Shown one piece after another: positions 28,301-37,317 of a stretch of DNA of 64,000 nt. Origin of the DNA: Alloactinosynnema sp. L-07 (GTDB lineage Bacteria; Actinomycetota; Actinomycetes; Mycobacteriales; Pseudonocardiaceae). Position 1 is the first letter of the stretch, and each line of letters begins with the position of its first letter. The stretch is from assembly GCF_900070365.1 (NCBI RefSeq), contig NZ_LN850107.1, forward strand, positions 1,798,001 to 1,862,000, in the 5' to 3' direction. Made by a program: the position numbers and the translations under genes. The notes under the pieces were generated by a model that ran no database searches, was not told the origin of the DNA, and saw only the letters and a list, made by a program, of their open reading frames with translations.

Positions 28301-31300
28301 CGTTGACCAACAACGGAAAGCTCGACCGGGCCGCGGTGGCCGCGGGCACCGCGACGAGCAGGCCCGGCCCGGTCGTGTCCGCGCCACCGGAGAACGCGAC
28401 GCAGGCGCTGCTGCTGGAGCTGTTTCGCGAAGTGCTGGCGGACGAGTCCGTCACGACCGCGGGCGACTTCTTCGACCTGGGCGGCGATTCGATGCACGCC
28501 ATCCGGCTCGTCGGCCTCGCCCGCGACCGCGGCCTGCGGTTCACCGTGCGCGACGTCTATGCCGCCCCGGATCTCATTCGGCTCGCCGAGCGCGCCGTGC
28601 CCGACATCGCCGACGCGCCCGCCGGACGCGCGCCGTTCGCCCTGCTTCCCGCCGGGCTCGCCGGGTCGTTCGCCGACGACGTCGAGGACGCCTATCCGAT
28701 GACGGCGATGCAGTCCGGGATGATCTATCACCAGGAACTCGCGCCAGGCGCACGGGTCTACCACATCATGCTCAGCTACCGCGTGCGCGGACGGATGGAC
28801 CCCGAGGCGTTCCGTTCGGCGGCGCAGGCGGTCACCGACGCCCACCCGGTGCTGCGCACGAGCTTCGACCTGGCCAACGCCAACGGCCCGGTCCAGCGCG
28901 TCCACACCGGAATCGAGGTCCCGGTGCGGTTCGAGGATATCCGGCTGCTCGATCAGGACGGCCAGGCGGCCAGGATCCAGCGGGTGGTGGAGACCGAGAC
29001 CGCGAGCGACTTCGACCTCGCCGAGCCGCCGCTGTTCCGGCTCGTAGTCCTGACGACGTCCGATGACGACTATCAGTTGATCTTCACCCACCACCACGCC
29101 ATCCTTGACGGCTGGTCGGTGAACATCTTCTTCGAGGACCTGCACTCCCATTACGTCGAACGGCTCTACGGCGGCATCGCAGGCCCGGTTCCGGCGCCAC
29201 GCAGCACATTCGCCGACTACGTGGCGTTGGAACAGCGTGCCGTCGACGATCCTGCCCACCAGCGGTTCTGGCGCGCGCGGACATCGTCGTCGGCCCCGCT
29301 GATCGCCCCGGACCGGGCCGTGGCGCCGGTCATGCGGCAGTTCCACGTGAACTTCCCCGGCACGATCGGGGAACTGCGGACCGTCGCCGCCACGGTGGGC
29401 GTCCCGCTCAAGGCGTTGCTGTGTGCCGCGCATGTCCGCGTCGTGTCGTGGCTGACCGGGCACCAGGAGGTGGCCACCAGTCTCGTCTTCGCGAGCCGCC
29501 CGGAGGAGCAGGACGCGGACCGCCTGCTCGGGCTGTTCCTCAACCAGCTCCCGATGCGGATCCGGCTCGTCGACCAGAGTTGGGCCGAGCTGGCCAGGCA
29601 GGTGCACAGCGAGGAGATGGCGATGATGAGCCATCGCTGGTACCCGAACGCCGCGATCCAGGCCCACCACGGGTCTCGGCCGATCTTCGACTCCAGCTTC
29701 AATTTCACCGACTACCACACGACCCGCAGGCTCGTCAGCGACGGCACGCTCGACTTCGCCGACGCCGACGAGCTGGAGTCCACCCACTACGCCTACGGCT
29801 CGAACTACACCGTCGACTTGCGGACCAACGAACTCAGAGCGCTCCTGGAATACGACGAGGCCGCGCTGCCGCGCCCGACGCTGGCGCTCGCCGCGCAGGC
29901 ACACCGCGCCGTGCTGGCGGCGATCATCGCCGATGCGGACGCACCGCTGCGCGACACCGTGTTGCCCGGTGCGGCCGACCTCGCCCGGTTGGTCGACGCC
30001 GAGCGGGTCGGGCCGGGACCGGCCGCGGCTCCCGCGGCGCCGCCCCCGGAGACCATCGTGCGCGGCGAGTCCGCGGTGCTGGAGCACAGTGTGCGCGAGG
30101 TGTGGGCCGAGGTGCTCGGCGCGGGCGACTACGACGCGACGACCGGCTTCTTCGACTCCGGCGGCGACTCGCTGACCGCGATGCAGGTGGTCAGCAGGCT
30201 CCGCGCCCGGCACGGCACGCTCTCGATGGGCACGTTCATGGCCTCGCCCACGATCGCCGACGTCGCGGGCGCGTTGGCGGCCGCGCGACCGATCGCGTCC
30301 ACGATGATCGAACGACCGACCATCCATGATGAACCGCGCCGCTACCCCCTCTCGCGCGCGCAGCACCAGATGTGGCTGGTCGCCGGTCAACTTCCCGGGA
30401 TCGCCCTGTTCGGCATGCCCGGCGCGCTGCGGGCGGACGGACCACTCGACATCGACGTGCTCGAACGGACCTTCGCCGCGCTCGTCCGGCGGCACGAAGC
30501 CCTCCGCACGCGCATCGTGGACACCGATACCGGCCCGGTACAGGTGGTCGAACCGCACGCGGTGCTCGGGATCGACGCGGTGGACCTGCGCGCCGAGCCA
30601 GATCCGGCCGCGCGGTGCGAGCGGATGATGCTGGCCGCGGTGCGGGAACCGATGGACCTGGCGAGCGCACCGCTACTGCGGGTGATCGTCTTCCGGCTCG
30701 CCGACGACCAACACGTGATCTACCTGAACATCCACCACATCGTCAGCGACGGCTGGTCGCTCACCCTGCTGCTGACCGAGTCCGCGCGGACCTACCGGGC
30801 GTTGGCCGCGGGGGAGACGCTGGACCCTCGCGTGCCCCTGGGCAGCGGCGCGCTGGCCGAGAGGGCAGCGCTGGCGGCGGACTCGCCCGACGCCGAACGC
30901 CACCGCGCGTACTGGCTGGATCAGCTCGCGCCGCCGTGGTCCGCTCTCACCGACACGCCGACCAGTCGATTCACGGTGGGGGAGGAGGCGGGCTTCGTCC
31001 AGCGTCTCCGGTCGGCCTACCGGACGGTCCGGTTGGACGCGGCGGTGGTCGAATCGGTACGAGACGGCGCGCACAGGCACGGCCTGACGGAGTTCATGGT
31101 CGTGTTGAGCGCTTTCGCGGCCACGCTGCGGTCGTGGAGCGACCAGGACGACATCCGCGTCGCGACCGTGATGGCCAATCGCACCCAGCCGGGCACGGAG
31201 GAGATCGTCGGTCTGCTGGCGAACACCATCGTCCTGCGGATGCGCATCGGGGCCGATGCCGATCCGGTCGAGGTGGCCAAGCAGGCGGGCCGGGTGACCA

Positions 31301-31671
31301 TCGACGCGTTCGACAACCAGGAACTCCCGTTCGAGGACGTCCTGGAGTCGATGGAGTCGGCCTATCCCAAGGCGGAACGCACCGGCCCGGTGTTCGAGGT
31401 GATGCTGGTCGTGCAGGAAGAGACTCCGGAGGTGGCCCCGGACGACGGCCTCACCTTCGCGCCGTATCAGACCCGGCGCGACGTCCTTGGCACCCCAATC
31501 GCCGCGACGACCTCGGAGTTCATCCTCGGCGTGTCCCCGGCTTCCGGCGGACTGCGACTGACCCTGCAGTACAAGCCCGCCACAACGGACGAGGCGGTCG
31601 CGGCCGACCTGCTCGATGACATCGCCGCCGCGGTGGCGGCGACGGCACTGGCCCTGCGGGAGGCCCCGTGA
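25306..31671 (+). CDS. NRPS: TubC-C-A-T-C-T-C with one A-less module
   Basis: 2121 residues. A TubC-type docking domain (1-55, L-L-R-R-L-D-D-L-G-V) is followed by a C domain (H203-H-V-I-A-D208-G), an A domain (about 520-1020; Y-I-Y-T-S-G-S-T-G-Q-P-K-G), a carrier (S1062 in G-G-D-S-M), a second C (H1263-H-A-I-L-D1268-G), a second carrier (S1622 in G-G-D-S-L) and a third C (H1810-H-I-V-S-D1815-G). Hand-read code of the A domain: D709-V-Y-S-L-A-M-V-H-K. I cannot match it to one amino acid with confidence; the final M-V-H-K resembles Thr-type pockets. The second carrier has no A domain in cis. No epimerase or thioesterase is seen. The closing C expects another module, supplied by the A-T protein at 34142. 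Confidence 0.95.
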   Translation: MSALDLLRRLDDLGVGLTLTGDRIKYRGVGDRLPPDLLAEMKQHRDELVSLLTRRALVRWPPDRDGADDQVRSGPLTRAQQSLWATDYFLDDGTYNLCGALRLRGTLDEVAFAAALDDLHRRHPSLRTVFRVEHGEPSQVVLPHVRTPVEVEDRTGSGTALAECVEDCARLADRKLALDTVPPVRMRLHRLAEDDHVFFVVLHHVIADGYSIGVLLRDLARCYNARLDDPSAAPPAGGPDMLDYARWERDRLRYADLGAARRYWQDRLDGAAFGALPLPPAVDQARSDRGGAHITVVDATVTAHVRRLVTATRSSAFLVVSAAVASVLSRYTGRDDLVVGMPVARRDRDGLGDLVGLLLDMVPVRLDLGDGPSFLDLVKRTRTAVYGAVGNAVTSTEITAGGNEKALYNVILTDLGTELPEPRFRGLDARHLPVPQVGAKYDMNFLIRDDGDTLTVEVEFDRRAVRESDVAAMTAMINRIIALGAAKPAARVADLAAAPFGAAGAGAVGAPAPWSPGAGDSLVSRLAETARVRADAVAISDAGRSLSYRDLARLVDHVARGLRRDGLGEGDIVAVSLPRGIDLVVAIIGVMAGGAAVLVLDDSWPRARVDRVLADSGARLIIGQRPDGDQPGEWSTVAQLAESGSTAAPGRPVPSHATAYVIYTSGSTGQPKGVHVTHRNLLSLLGATAGPYGLGADDTWTLFHACSFDVSMYELFGCLLHGGRLVIVPQWTTREPEAFAELLRAERVTVLSQTPSALSVMLPAIVRNPAAAEHIRYVLFAGEALDRGLVDQWYQAVGDRAQLVNMYGITETTVHASWRWLRPDDVETAESDVGVPLPGTSLYLLHDNGTAVLDRCVGEIYVGGPQVSAGYVGRPRDTALRFPPDPFSPVPGARMYRSGDLGRRNGLSLAYLGRRDDQVQVNGFRVELREIEEALAAQPGVIVAGAAVATAGGNGSRIVAMVVVRAQSALTGADLVQAVRTVLPRYMVPHVVTIVDELPLTNNGKLDRAAVAAGTATSRPGPVVSAPPENATQALLLELFREVLADESVTTAGDFFDLGGDSMHAIRLVGLARDRGLRFTVRDVYAAPDLIRLAERAVPDIADAPAGRAPFALLPAGLAGSFADDVEDAYPMTAMQSGMIYHQELAPGARVYHIMLSYRVRGRMDPEAFRSAAQAVTDAHPVLRTSFDLANANGPVQRVHTGIEVPVRFEDIRLLDQDGQAARIQRVVETETASDFDLAEPPLFRLVVLTTSDDDYQLIFTHHHAILDGWSVNIFFEDLHSHYVERLYGGIAGPVPAPRSTFADYVALEQRAVDDPAHQRFWRARTSSSAPLIAPDRAVAPVMRQFHVNFPGTIGELRTVAATVGVPLKALLCAAHVRVVSWLTGHQEVATSLVFASRPEEQDADRLLGLFLNQLPMRIRLVDQSWAELARQVHSEEMAMMSHRWYPNAAIQAHHGSRPIFDSSFNFTDYHTTRRLVSDGTLDFADADELESTHYAYGSNYTVDLRTNELRALLEYDEAALPRPTLALAAQAHRAVLAAIIADADAPLRDTVLPGAADLARLVDAERVGPGPAAAPAAPPPETIVRGESAVLEHSVREVWAEVLGAGDYDATTGFFDSGGDSLTAMQVVSRLRARHGTLSMGTFMASPTIADVAGALAAARPIASTMIERPTIHDEPRRYPLSRAQHQMWLVAGQLPGIALFGMPGALRADGPLDIDVLERTFAALVRRHEALRTRIVDTDTGPVQVVEPHAVLGIDAVDLRAEPDPAARCERMMLAAVREPMDLASAPLLRVIVFRLADDQHVIYLNIHHIVSDGWSLTLLLTESARTYRALAAGETLDPRVPLGSGALAERAALAADSPDAERHRAYWLDQLAPPWSALTDTPTSRFTVGEEAGFVQRLRSAYRTVRLDAAVVESVRDGAHRHGLTEFMVVLSAFAATLRSWSDQDDIRVATVMANRTQPGTEEIVGLLANTIVLRMRIGADADPVEVAKQAGRVTIDAFDNQELPFEDVLESMESAYPKAERTGPVFEVMLVVQEETPEVAPDDGLTFAPYQTRRDVLGTPIAATTSEFILGVSPASGGLRLTLQYKPATTDEAVAADLLDDIAAAVAATALALREAP

Positions 31672-31726
31672 GCAAGTGTCACCGGGCGTCCGCGAGCTGC
31701 GGCACGGAGCCCGCGAGGGGGCGCCC

Positions 31727-34087
31727 GTGAGCCAGTGCGTGGTCCACCGGGTGCGCTACCGCCGCCTGTGGCGGCTCCCCTCGGTCAAGGCGATCGGCAC
31801 GGCGGCGATCGCGGCCGCCATCGCCGCCTTGGCGAGCGCCCTGTTTGCTCCATTGTGGACAGGCGGCGTGGTGCTCGTGGTCGCCGCGGCCGGGATCGCG
31901 GTGTACGTCGGGACTCGTCGTGACCGCATCGCGATCGAGATCAGGATGGCGCGTGCCTTGACGGGCTCCGCCGGGCGGTGTTCCGGCGACGTAGCCGTGC
32001 CGGGCCTGAGCGCCGAGGTGCGGGCGGTGTCGATGCCGGACGGCGTCACCCGGATCGACGCGGACTCCTGGCTGGACGCGGTGCGGGCACTGGGGTACGT
32101 GATGGGCCGCGATCGCGGCTTCCAGATGGACCTGTTGCGGCGCACCGCCTCCGGTCGCCTCGCGGAGGTGTGGGGTCGCACGGCGTTGCCGTCGGATCGA
32201 CGCTACCGGGCGTTGGGGCTGACCCGGGTCGCCGACCTCGCCGCGGAGTCCCTGGCCACACCGGAAAGGGAGTTGCTGACCGCGTTCAGCGCCGGGGTCG
32301 ACGCGGCGTGGTCCAGCCACGGGGCGCCGTTCGAATGCCGGTTCCTGTCCTACCGGCCGCGGCCGTGGACGGTCCAAGACAGCCTGGTGATCGCGTTGTA
32401 CCTGTTCCACGGGCTGTCCTGGAACGAACGGGCCAAGCGCGCGGAGGCCGTCGTGCGGCGCGCGCTGCCCGACGACGCCGCATGCTTCTTCCTGCCGGAC
32501 GACGCGGGTGCCCGGCCGCCTCTGCCCGCGGATCTGGCCCGCCTGCGTTCCTCGACCGCCGACGCCGACGTGATCGAAGTCGACAGCGCGGTCCCCGGCT
32601 CCAACTGCTGGGTCAAGGGCGGCCAGGACGGCCCGGTGCTGGCGTGCGATCTCCATCTCGCGCTCGCTATGCCGAACCTGCTCTACGAGGTCGATATGAG
32701 CTGGCCGGGCACCCGGTTGCGCGGCCTTGCCGCGCCTGGTCTGCCCGCGGTGCTCACCGGTACCAACGGACGCGTCGTCTGGGGCGTCACCAACCTCACC
32801 GCGGACGTGCTCGACCTGGTCACGGCAGGCGGCGACCTCGTCACCGACACCGAGCGCATCCGGGTCCGCGGCCGGGAGGACGCGGTCGTCGACCAGACTT
32901 GGGACGGCACGATGCCCGTGTCCGCCGAACCGCTGCTGGGCGAGAAGATCGCGGTCCGGTGGGCCGGACACGATGTGCGCGGCTGCGACCTGAGATTCCA
33001 GCGGCTCGCCCACGTGTCCACTGTGGAGCAGGGCATCATGGTGCTCGACGACGCGGACGGCATCGCGCTCAACGTCCTGCTCGCGGACGAGTCCGGGCGG
33101 ATGGCGCACCTCGCGACCGGACTGCTTCCCCGCCGACCGGCGGGCGAGCAGGGTGTCGCGCACGGCCACCTCGCGGGCTCGCAGCGACCGAAGCTGGTCG
33201 ACCCGGAGTCGGGCATCCTGGTGTCGGCGAACGACGCCGCGCTGCCCGAACACCCGTTCCGCATCGGCTACGACCTCGACCCCGGCCATCGCGCCAGGCG
33301 GGCACGCCAGGTGCTCACCGAGACCAAGGACACCGGACTCGCCGCCCTGCGAGCACTTCAACACGACCTGGCGGCGGACGTCTACCTGCCATATCGCGAC
33401 TTTGCGGTGTCCGCCCTCGCCGACCGAGACGCCGCGACCGCGGACCTGCTTGGGCAGTGGGACGGGCGGGCGGACGCGGGGTCCCGCGCGTTCGCGATCC
33501 TGGTGCGACTGCGTGAGCTCCTCGCCCAGCGCGTCTTGGCGCCCTACCTGTCGGTGTGCCGCGACCACGACCCGGGTTTCCAGTACCCGTTCCGGTCCTT
33601 CGACCGGCCGCTGCTGGCGATCCTGGCCGCGGGTGATCGCGCCCTGCTCCCCGCGGACGTCACCCGCGACGATCTCGTGGCGGGATGCGTCGCACAGGCG
33701 ATGGCCGACCTCAGGGGCCGGACCGGCACGTCCCAGCCGTCGTGGGGACAGCTCAACTCGGTGGGACTGGCCCATCCCCTCTCGGGGCTCGCGCCGTGGT
33801 CGGCTCCACTGCTCGACATCGCCCCAAAACCCGAGCCGGGATGTCTGTACAGCGTCCGGACGTGCGTCCCCGGCTTCGCCGCCGTCGGCCGTGCGGTGCT
33901 GTCGCCGGGGGCGGGCGGTGTCGCCGCGTTCGAGACACCCGGCGGGCAGTCCGGCCATCCGCTGAGCGCGCGGTACGGCGACCGGCACAGCCAGTGGTCC
34001 AGCGGGAGCCCGCGAGCCGGAAGACAGTCCCGCACGGGTTGCGCCTTCGCGCTGCGACCGACGAATGCGGGAAGTGAAGACCAGTGA
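31727..34087 (+). CDS. membrane-anchored penicillin-acylase-family Ntn hydrolase
   Basis: 786 residues from GTG 31727 (GAGGGGG upstream; an earlier in-frame GTG at 31676 is possible). Two hydrophobic segments at about residues 20-62 anchor it. The body is a penicillin amidase: autoprocessing site P-G-S292-N-C-W, where S292 becomes the N-terminal nucleophile, and the late motif G-G-Q-S-G-H-P-L-S with a following Q-W. PvdQ and related enzymes remove the fatty acyl group from lipopeptide precursors outside the cytoplasm. With a FAAL starter in the same operon, deacylation of the exported product is the natural inference. Hydrolytic resistance, or another amide-bond step such as release, is also possible. 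Length and both motifs fit an intact enzyme. Confidence 0.92.
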   Translation: MSQCVVHRVRYRRLWRLPSVKAIGTAAIAAAIAALASALFAPLWTGGVVLVVAAAGIAVYVGTRRDRIAIEIRMARALTGSAGRCSGDVAVPGLSAEVRAVSMPDGVTRIDADSWLDAVRALGYVMGRDRGFQMDLLRRTASGRLAEVWGRTALPSDRRYRALGLTRVADLAAESLATPERELLTAFSAGVDAAWSSHGAPFECRFLSYRPRPWTVQDSLVIALYLFHGLSWNERAKRAEAVVRRALPDDAACFFLPDDAGARPPLPADLARLRSSTADADVIEVDSAVPGSNCWVKGGQDGPVLACDLHLALAMPNLLYEVDMSWPGTRLRGLAAPGLPAVLTGTNGRVVWGVTNLTADVLDLVTAGGDLVTDTERIRVRGREDAVVDQTWDGTMPVSAEPLLGEKIAVRWAGHDVRGCDLRFQRLAHVSTVEQGIMVLDDADGIALNVLLADESGRMAHLATGLLPRRPAGEQGVAHGHLAGSQRPKLVDPESGILVSANDAALPEHPFRIGYDLDPGHRARRARQVLTETKDTGLAALRALQHDLAADVYLPYRDFAVSALADRDAATADLLGQWDGRADAGSRAFAILVRLRELLAQRVLAPYLSVCRDHDPGFQYPFRSFDRPLLAILAAGDRALLPADVTRDDLVAGCVAQAMADLRGRTGTSQPSWGQLNSVGLAHPLSGLAPWSAPLLDIAPKPEPGCLYSVRTCVPGFAAVGRAVLSPGAGGVAAFETPGGQSGHPLSARYGDRHSQWSSGSPRAGRQSRTGCAFALRPTNAGSEDQ

Positions 34088-34141
34088 ACAGGATCGGTCG
34101 CCCATCGGCGCTGGCCGCTCGGGTAGAGGAGATGAGTTCGG

Positions 34142-35953
34142 ATGAGTGACTGGCGAAGCGCGACCATCACCGAGTTGTTCGACGAGCAGGTGCGGTGCCG
34201 CCCGGACAAGACCGCCGTGCGGTTCCTGGACGAGGACATGACCTACGCCCAACTCGACCAGGCGGCCGACAACCTCGCCCGCCACCTGCGGACGCTCGGC
34301 GTGGACACCGAAGGCATCGTCGGGGTGTGTGTCGAGCGTTCGTTCGAGATGATCGTCGCGCTGCTCGGCATCCTGAAGGCGGGCGCGGCCTACCTGCCGC
34401 TGCACCCGGACGAACCCGCCGAGCGGTTCCGGTACATGCTCGACCAGGCCGACGCCCGTGTCCTGCTGACCCACGAGCGGTTGGCGGGTCGATTGCCGGA
34501 CGTCGACGCGACGGTGCTCAGCCTCGACGGCGGCGAACTGCCCGCGGCCGACGACAGCGGGCCGCTCGACCCCGGTACGTCAGCCGACAGCCTCGCCTAC
34601 GTTTGCTACACCTCCGGGTCGACGGGCAAGCCGAAGGGCGTCACCGTGCCGCATCGGGGCGTCGTGCGGCTCATCCAGGACGGCGACTACGCCGAACTCG
34701 GCCCGGACGAGACGATCATGCAGCTCTGCGCGCTCACCTTCGACCCGGCGACCTTCGAGATCTGGGGGGCGCTGCTCAACGGCGGAACCCTGGTCGTGTA
34801 CCAGCCCGGTCCGCTGTCGCTGTCCGAGTTGGGCGACAGTCTGCAGCGGGAGAAGGTCACCACCTTGTGGCTGACGACCGGATTGTTCCACCGCATGGTC
34901 GACGGCCAGCTCGACGGCATCGGTGGCCTGCGTCAGCTCCTGGCGGGCGGCGATGTGCTCTCGCCGACGCACATCAACAGTGTCCGGCGCACGCATCCGG
35001 ACATCCGGCTCGTCAACGGGTACGGGCCGACGGAGAACACGTGCTTCACGACCTGCCACACCGTCACCGACCTCGTCGAGGACACCGTCCCGATCGGCCG
35101 GGCGATCACCGACACCCTGGTCTACATCCTCGACGAGGATCTGGTTCCGGTCCCCGACGGCGAGTGGGGCGACCTGTACACGGCGGGCGCCGGGCTGGCC
35201 CGTGGCTACCTCGGCAGGCCGCGGTTGACCGCCGAACGGTTCGTGCCCGACCCGTTCCGGTCCGGCGAGCGCATGTACAGCATCGGTGACGTGGTCCGGC
35301 GCGGCGTTGACGGGGCGCTTGAGTTCCGCGGCCGCCGCGACGACCAGGTCAAGGTCGGTGGCTACCGGGTGGAACTCGGCGAGATAGTGGCCGCGGTAGC
35401 CGGTCAGCCGGGGGTGAAGGAGGCCGTCGTAGTCGTTCGCCACGCCGAGTCGACCGGAGAGAAGTCCCTGGTCGCCTACGTCGTGCCGGAGGACGGTGCG
35501 GACGACCTGCTCGCCAAGCTGCGCCTGGCCCTGCACCAACGGCTGCCCCGGCACATGATCCCCTCCGCCATCGTGTTCATGGCCGAGTTCCCGTTGACGC
35601 GCAACGGGAAAGTCGACCGTGCCGCGCTTCCCGCCCCTGACCAGTCGCCCCGCGACGTGGACACCGACTATGTGCCGCCGCGCACACCGGTCGAGGCCCT
35701 GCTCGCCGATCTGTGGTCCGACGCGCTCGCGGTCAAGGACGTCGGTGTGCACGACGACTTCTTCGAACTGGGCGGCAACTCGCTGCTCGCGGCGGATCTG
35801 TTGGTCCAGATGCGGGGAGCGCTCTCAGCCGAAATGCCAGGCTCCCGACTGTTCTTCGAGAACGCGACGGTGGCAGGCCTCGCCGAGCTGGTCGACAAGG
35901 GGGGCAGCCAGGCAGGCGAGGGTCTCCCCGAGCGGGAAGGGCCCGCGGCCTGA
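34142..35953 (+). CDS. NRPS A-T didomain
   Basis: 603 residues: an adenylation domain (about 1-510; C-Y-T-S-G-S-T-G-K-P-K-G, A10 lysine in T-R-N-G-K-V-D) and a carrier with S547 in E-L-G-G-N-S-L-L. Hand-read code D201-P-F-W-L-G-G-C-F-K, close to the valine/aliphatic type D-A-F-W-I-G-G-T-F-K. It can be the last module, serving the closing C of the preceding synthetase, or a separate loading unit whose bound amino acid is oxidised by the next-encoded P450 and then moved to a carrier lacking an A domain. The branched-chain aminotransferase nearby agrees with an aliphatic substrate. No thioesterase follows the carrier. Confidence 0.94.
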   Translation: MSDWRSATITELFDEQVRCRPDKTAVRFLDEDMTYAQLDQAADNLARHLRTLGVDTEGIVGVCVERSFEMIVALLGILKAGAAYLPLHPDEPAERFRYMLDQADARVLLTHERLAGRLPDVDATVLSLDGGELPAADDSGPLDPGTSADSLAYVCYTSGSTGKPKGVTVPHRGVVRLIQDGDYAELGPDETIMQLCALTFDPATFEIWGALLNGGTLVVYQPGPLSLSELGDSLQREKVTTLWLTTGLFHRMVDGQLDGIGGLRQLLAGGDVLSPTHINSVRRTHPDIRLVNGYGPTENTCFTTCHTVTDLVEDTVPIGRAITDTLVYILDEDLVPVPDGEWGDLYTAGAGLARGYLGRPRLTAERFVPDPFRSGERMYSIGDVVRRGVDGALEFRGRRDDQVKVGGYRVELGEIVAAVAGQPGVKEAVVVVRHAESTGEKSLVAYVVPEDGADDLLAKLRLALHQRLPRHMIPSAIVFMAEFPLTRNGKVDRAALPAPDQSPRDVDTDYVPPRTPVEALLADLWSDALAVKDVGVHDDFFELGGNSLLAADLLVQMRGALSAEMPGSRLFFENATVAGLAELVDKGGSQAGEGLPEREGPAA

Positions 35954-36023
35954 GCGCCCCCGCACTGATCACCGAACTGCTTGCCGCGACACCGACAACG
36001 TTTACCCACTGGAGGGACGACCG

Positions 36024-37280
36024 ATGAAACTGACCCGGCCAACAGGACAGGAGCCCATCGACCTGGACACCGTCGACCTGGTTGACCCTGCCCTGCACGG
36101 CGAAGGCGACCCCCATGCCATCTGGCACGCCATGCGCGAACGCGACCCGGTGCACTGGCAGTGGGTCGCCCCCGGGCTCGGCTTCTGGTCGGCGACCAAG
36201 TTCGACCACGTCACCCGCGTGCTCCGCGACCACCACGTGTTCACCTCCGAGCACGGCACCCTGCTCAACCTGCTCGGCAAGAAAGACCCGGCCAGCGGCC
36301 AACAGCTGCCCGCGACCGACCCACCGAAGCACACGAGGATGCGGTCCCCGATCCAGCGCGCTCTCAACGGCAAGATCCTCGAATGGAAGCGCGAGTCCAT
36401 CCGCCAGGAGATCAAGACCCTGCTGGCCGAGGTCGTCGACGGGGAGCCGTTCGACTTCGCCGAGCTGACCGGCAAGATCCCGATGGCGGTCACCGGGACG
36501 CTGATGGGCCTCGACCGCGAGGACTGGCCACGCCTCACCTACCTCACCAGCCAGGCAATCGCGCCCGACGATCCCGAGTTCATCAGGCCGGAGGGCGGCA
36601 AGGCGACGCTTCAGCGCGCGCACCGTGAGCTGTTCGCGTCGTTCGAGGACTCCGTGGCGCGGCGCAAGGGCGACGGCGACGGCGACCTCATCGACATCCT
36701 GCGCACCATGGAGCTGGAGGACGGCCGCAAACTGCGCCAGGGCGAGATCGTGTCCAACTGCTACAGCCTGCTGCTCGGCGCGAACGTGACCACCCCGCAC
36801 GTCCCCAACGCGGCCATCGTCGAGCTGATGGACGACGGCAAGTACGCGGACTGGGCCGATCACCCGGAACTGCTCGACAGCGGCATCGAGGAAGCGCTGC
36901 GCTGGAGTTCGCCCGCCAGTCACTTCATGCGCTACGCCAAGGTCGACGTCCAGCTCGGTGCCACCACGATCAAGGCGGGGGAGCCGGTCGCCGCGTGGCT
37001 CGGGTCGGCGAACCGCGACAGCGACGTCTTCCCCGACCCGTACCGGTTCGACGTGCGGCGCACGCCCGCGGAACGCAACCTGGCCTTCGGTGTCGGTCCG
37101 CACTACTGCGTCGGACACGCGGTCGCCAGGATCAGCCTGCGCGAGTTCTTCGAGGAGCTGTTCGACCAGTTCGACGGCTTCGAATCCGGCGGTGAGCCCG
37201 AGCACCTGCATTCCAACTTCATCGCGGGCATGAAACACCTGCCGCTCGTGGCGACCCGTCGCAGCGCGGTCAGGGGTTGA
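36024..37280 (+). CDS. cytochrome P450 of the carrier-bound beta-hydroxylase type
   Basis: 418 residues. Heme motif F-G-V-G-P-H-Y-C362-V-G. The I-helix is L-L-G-A-N254-V-T-T-P-H, a pattern I associate with NRPS-tethered amino acid beta-hydroxylases of the NovI/NikQ/CYP163 kind; the acidic residue before Thr is Val here. It follows the A-T didomain by 70 bp, with GGAGGG seven bases before the ATG, which suggests hydroxylation of the aminoacyl group held on that carrier. Valine-type residues would give a beta-hydroxyvaline-like unit. This is inference from family and position; action on the finished peptide is the alternative. Confidence 0.92.
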   Translation: MKLTRPTGQEPIDLDTVDLVDPALHGEGDPHAIWHAMRERDPVHWQWVAPGLGFWSATKFDHVTRVLRDHHVFTSEHGTLLNLLGKKDPASGQQLPATDPPKHTRMRSPIQRALNGKILEWKRESIRQEIKTLLAEVVDGEPFDFAELTGKIPMAVTGTLMGLDREDWPRLTYLTSQAIAPDDPEFIRPEGGKATLQRAHRELFASFEDSVARRKGDGDGDLIDILRTMELEDGRKLRQGEIVSNCYSLLLGANVTTPHVPNAAIVELMDDGKYADWADHPELLDSGIEEALRWSSPASHFMRYAKVDVQLGATTIKAGEPVAAWLGSANRDSDVFPDPYRFDVRRTPAERNLAFGVGPHYCVGHAVARISLREFFEELFDQFDGFESGGEPEHLHSNFIAGMKHLPLVATRRSAVRG

Positions 37281-37317
37281 TCGTGGCGGGAACCGAGACG
37301 TCGAAGGCGGGGCACAG

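Noticed and set aside
26938..30558. Long minus-strand frame of 1206 codons opposite the large NRPS gene
   Set aside because: It lies wholly opposite clear C-A-T-C domains; its translation is low-complexity Arg/Gly/Ala/His text with no domain. It is a high-GC antisense shadow.
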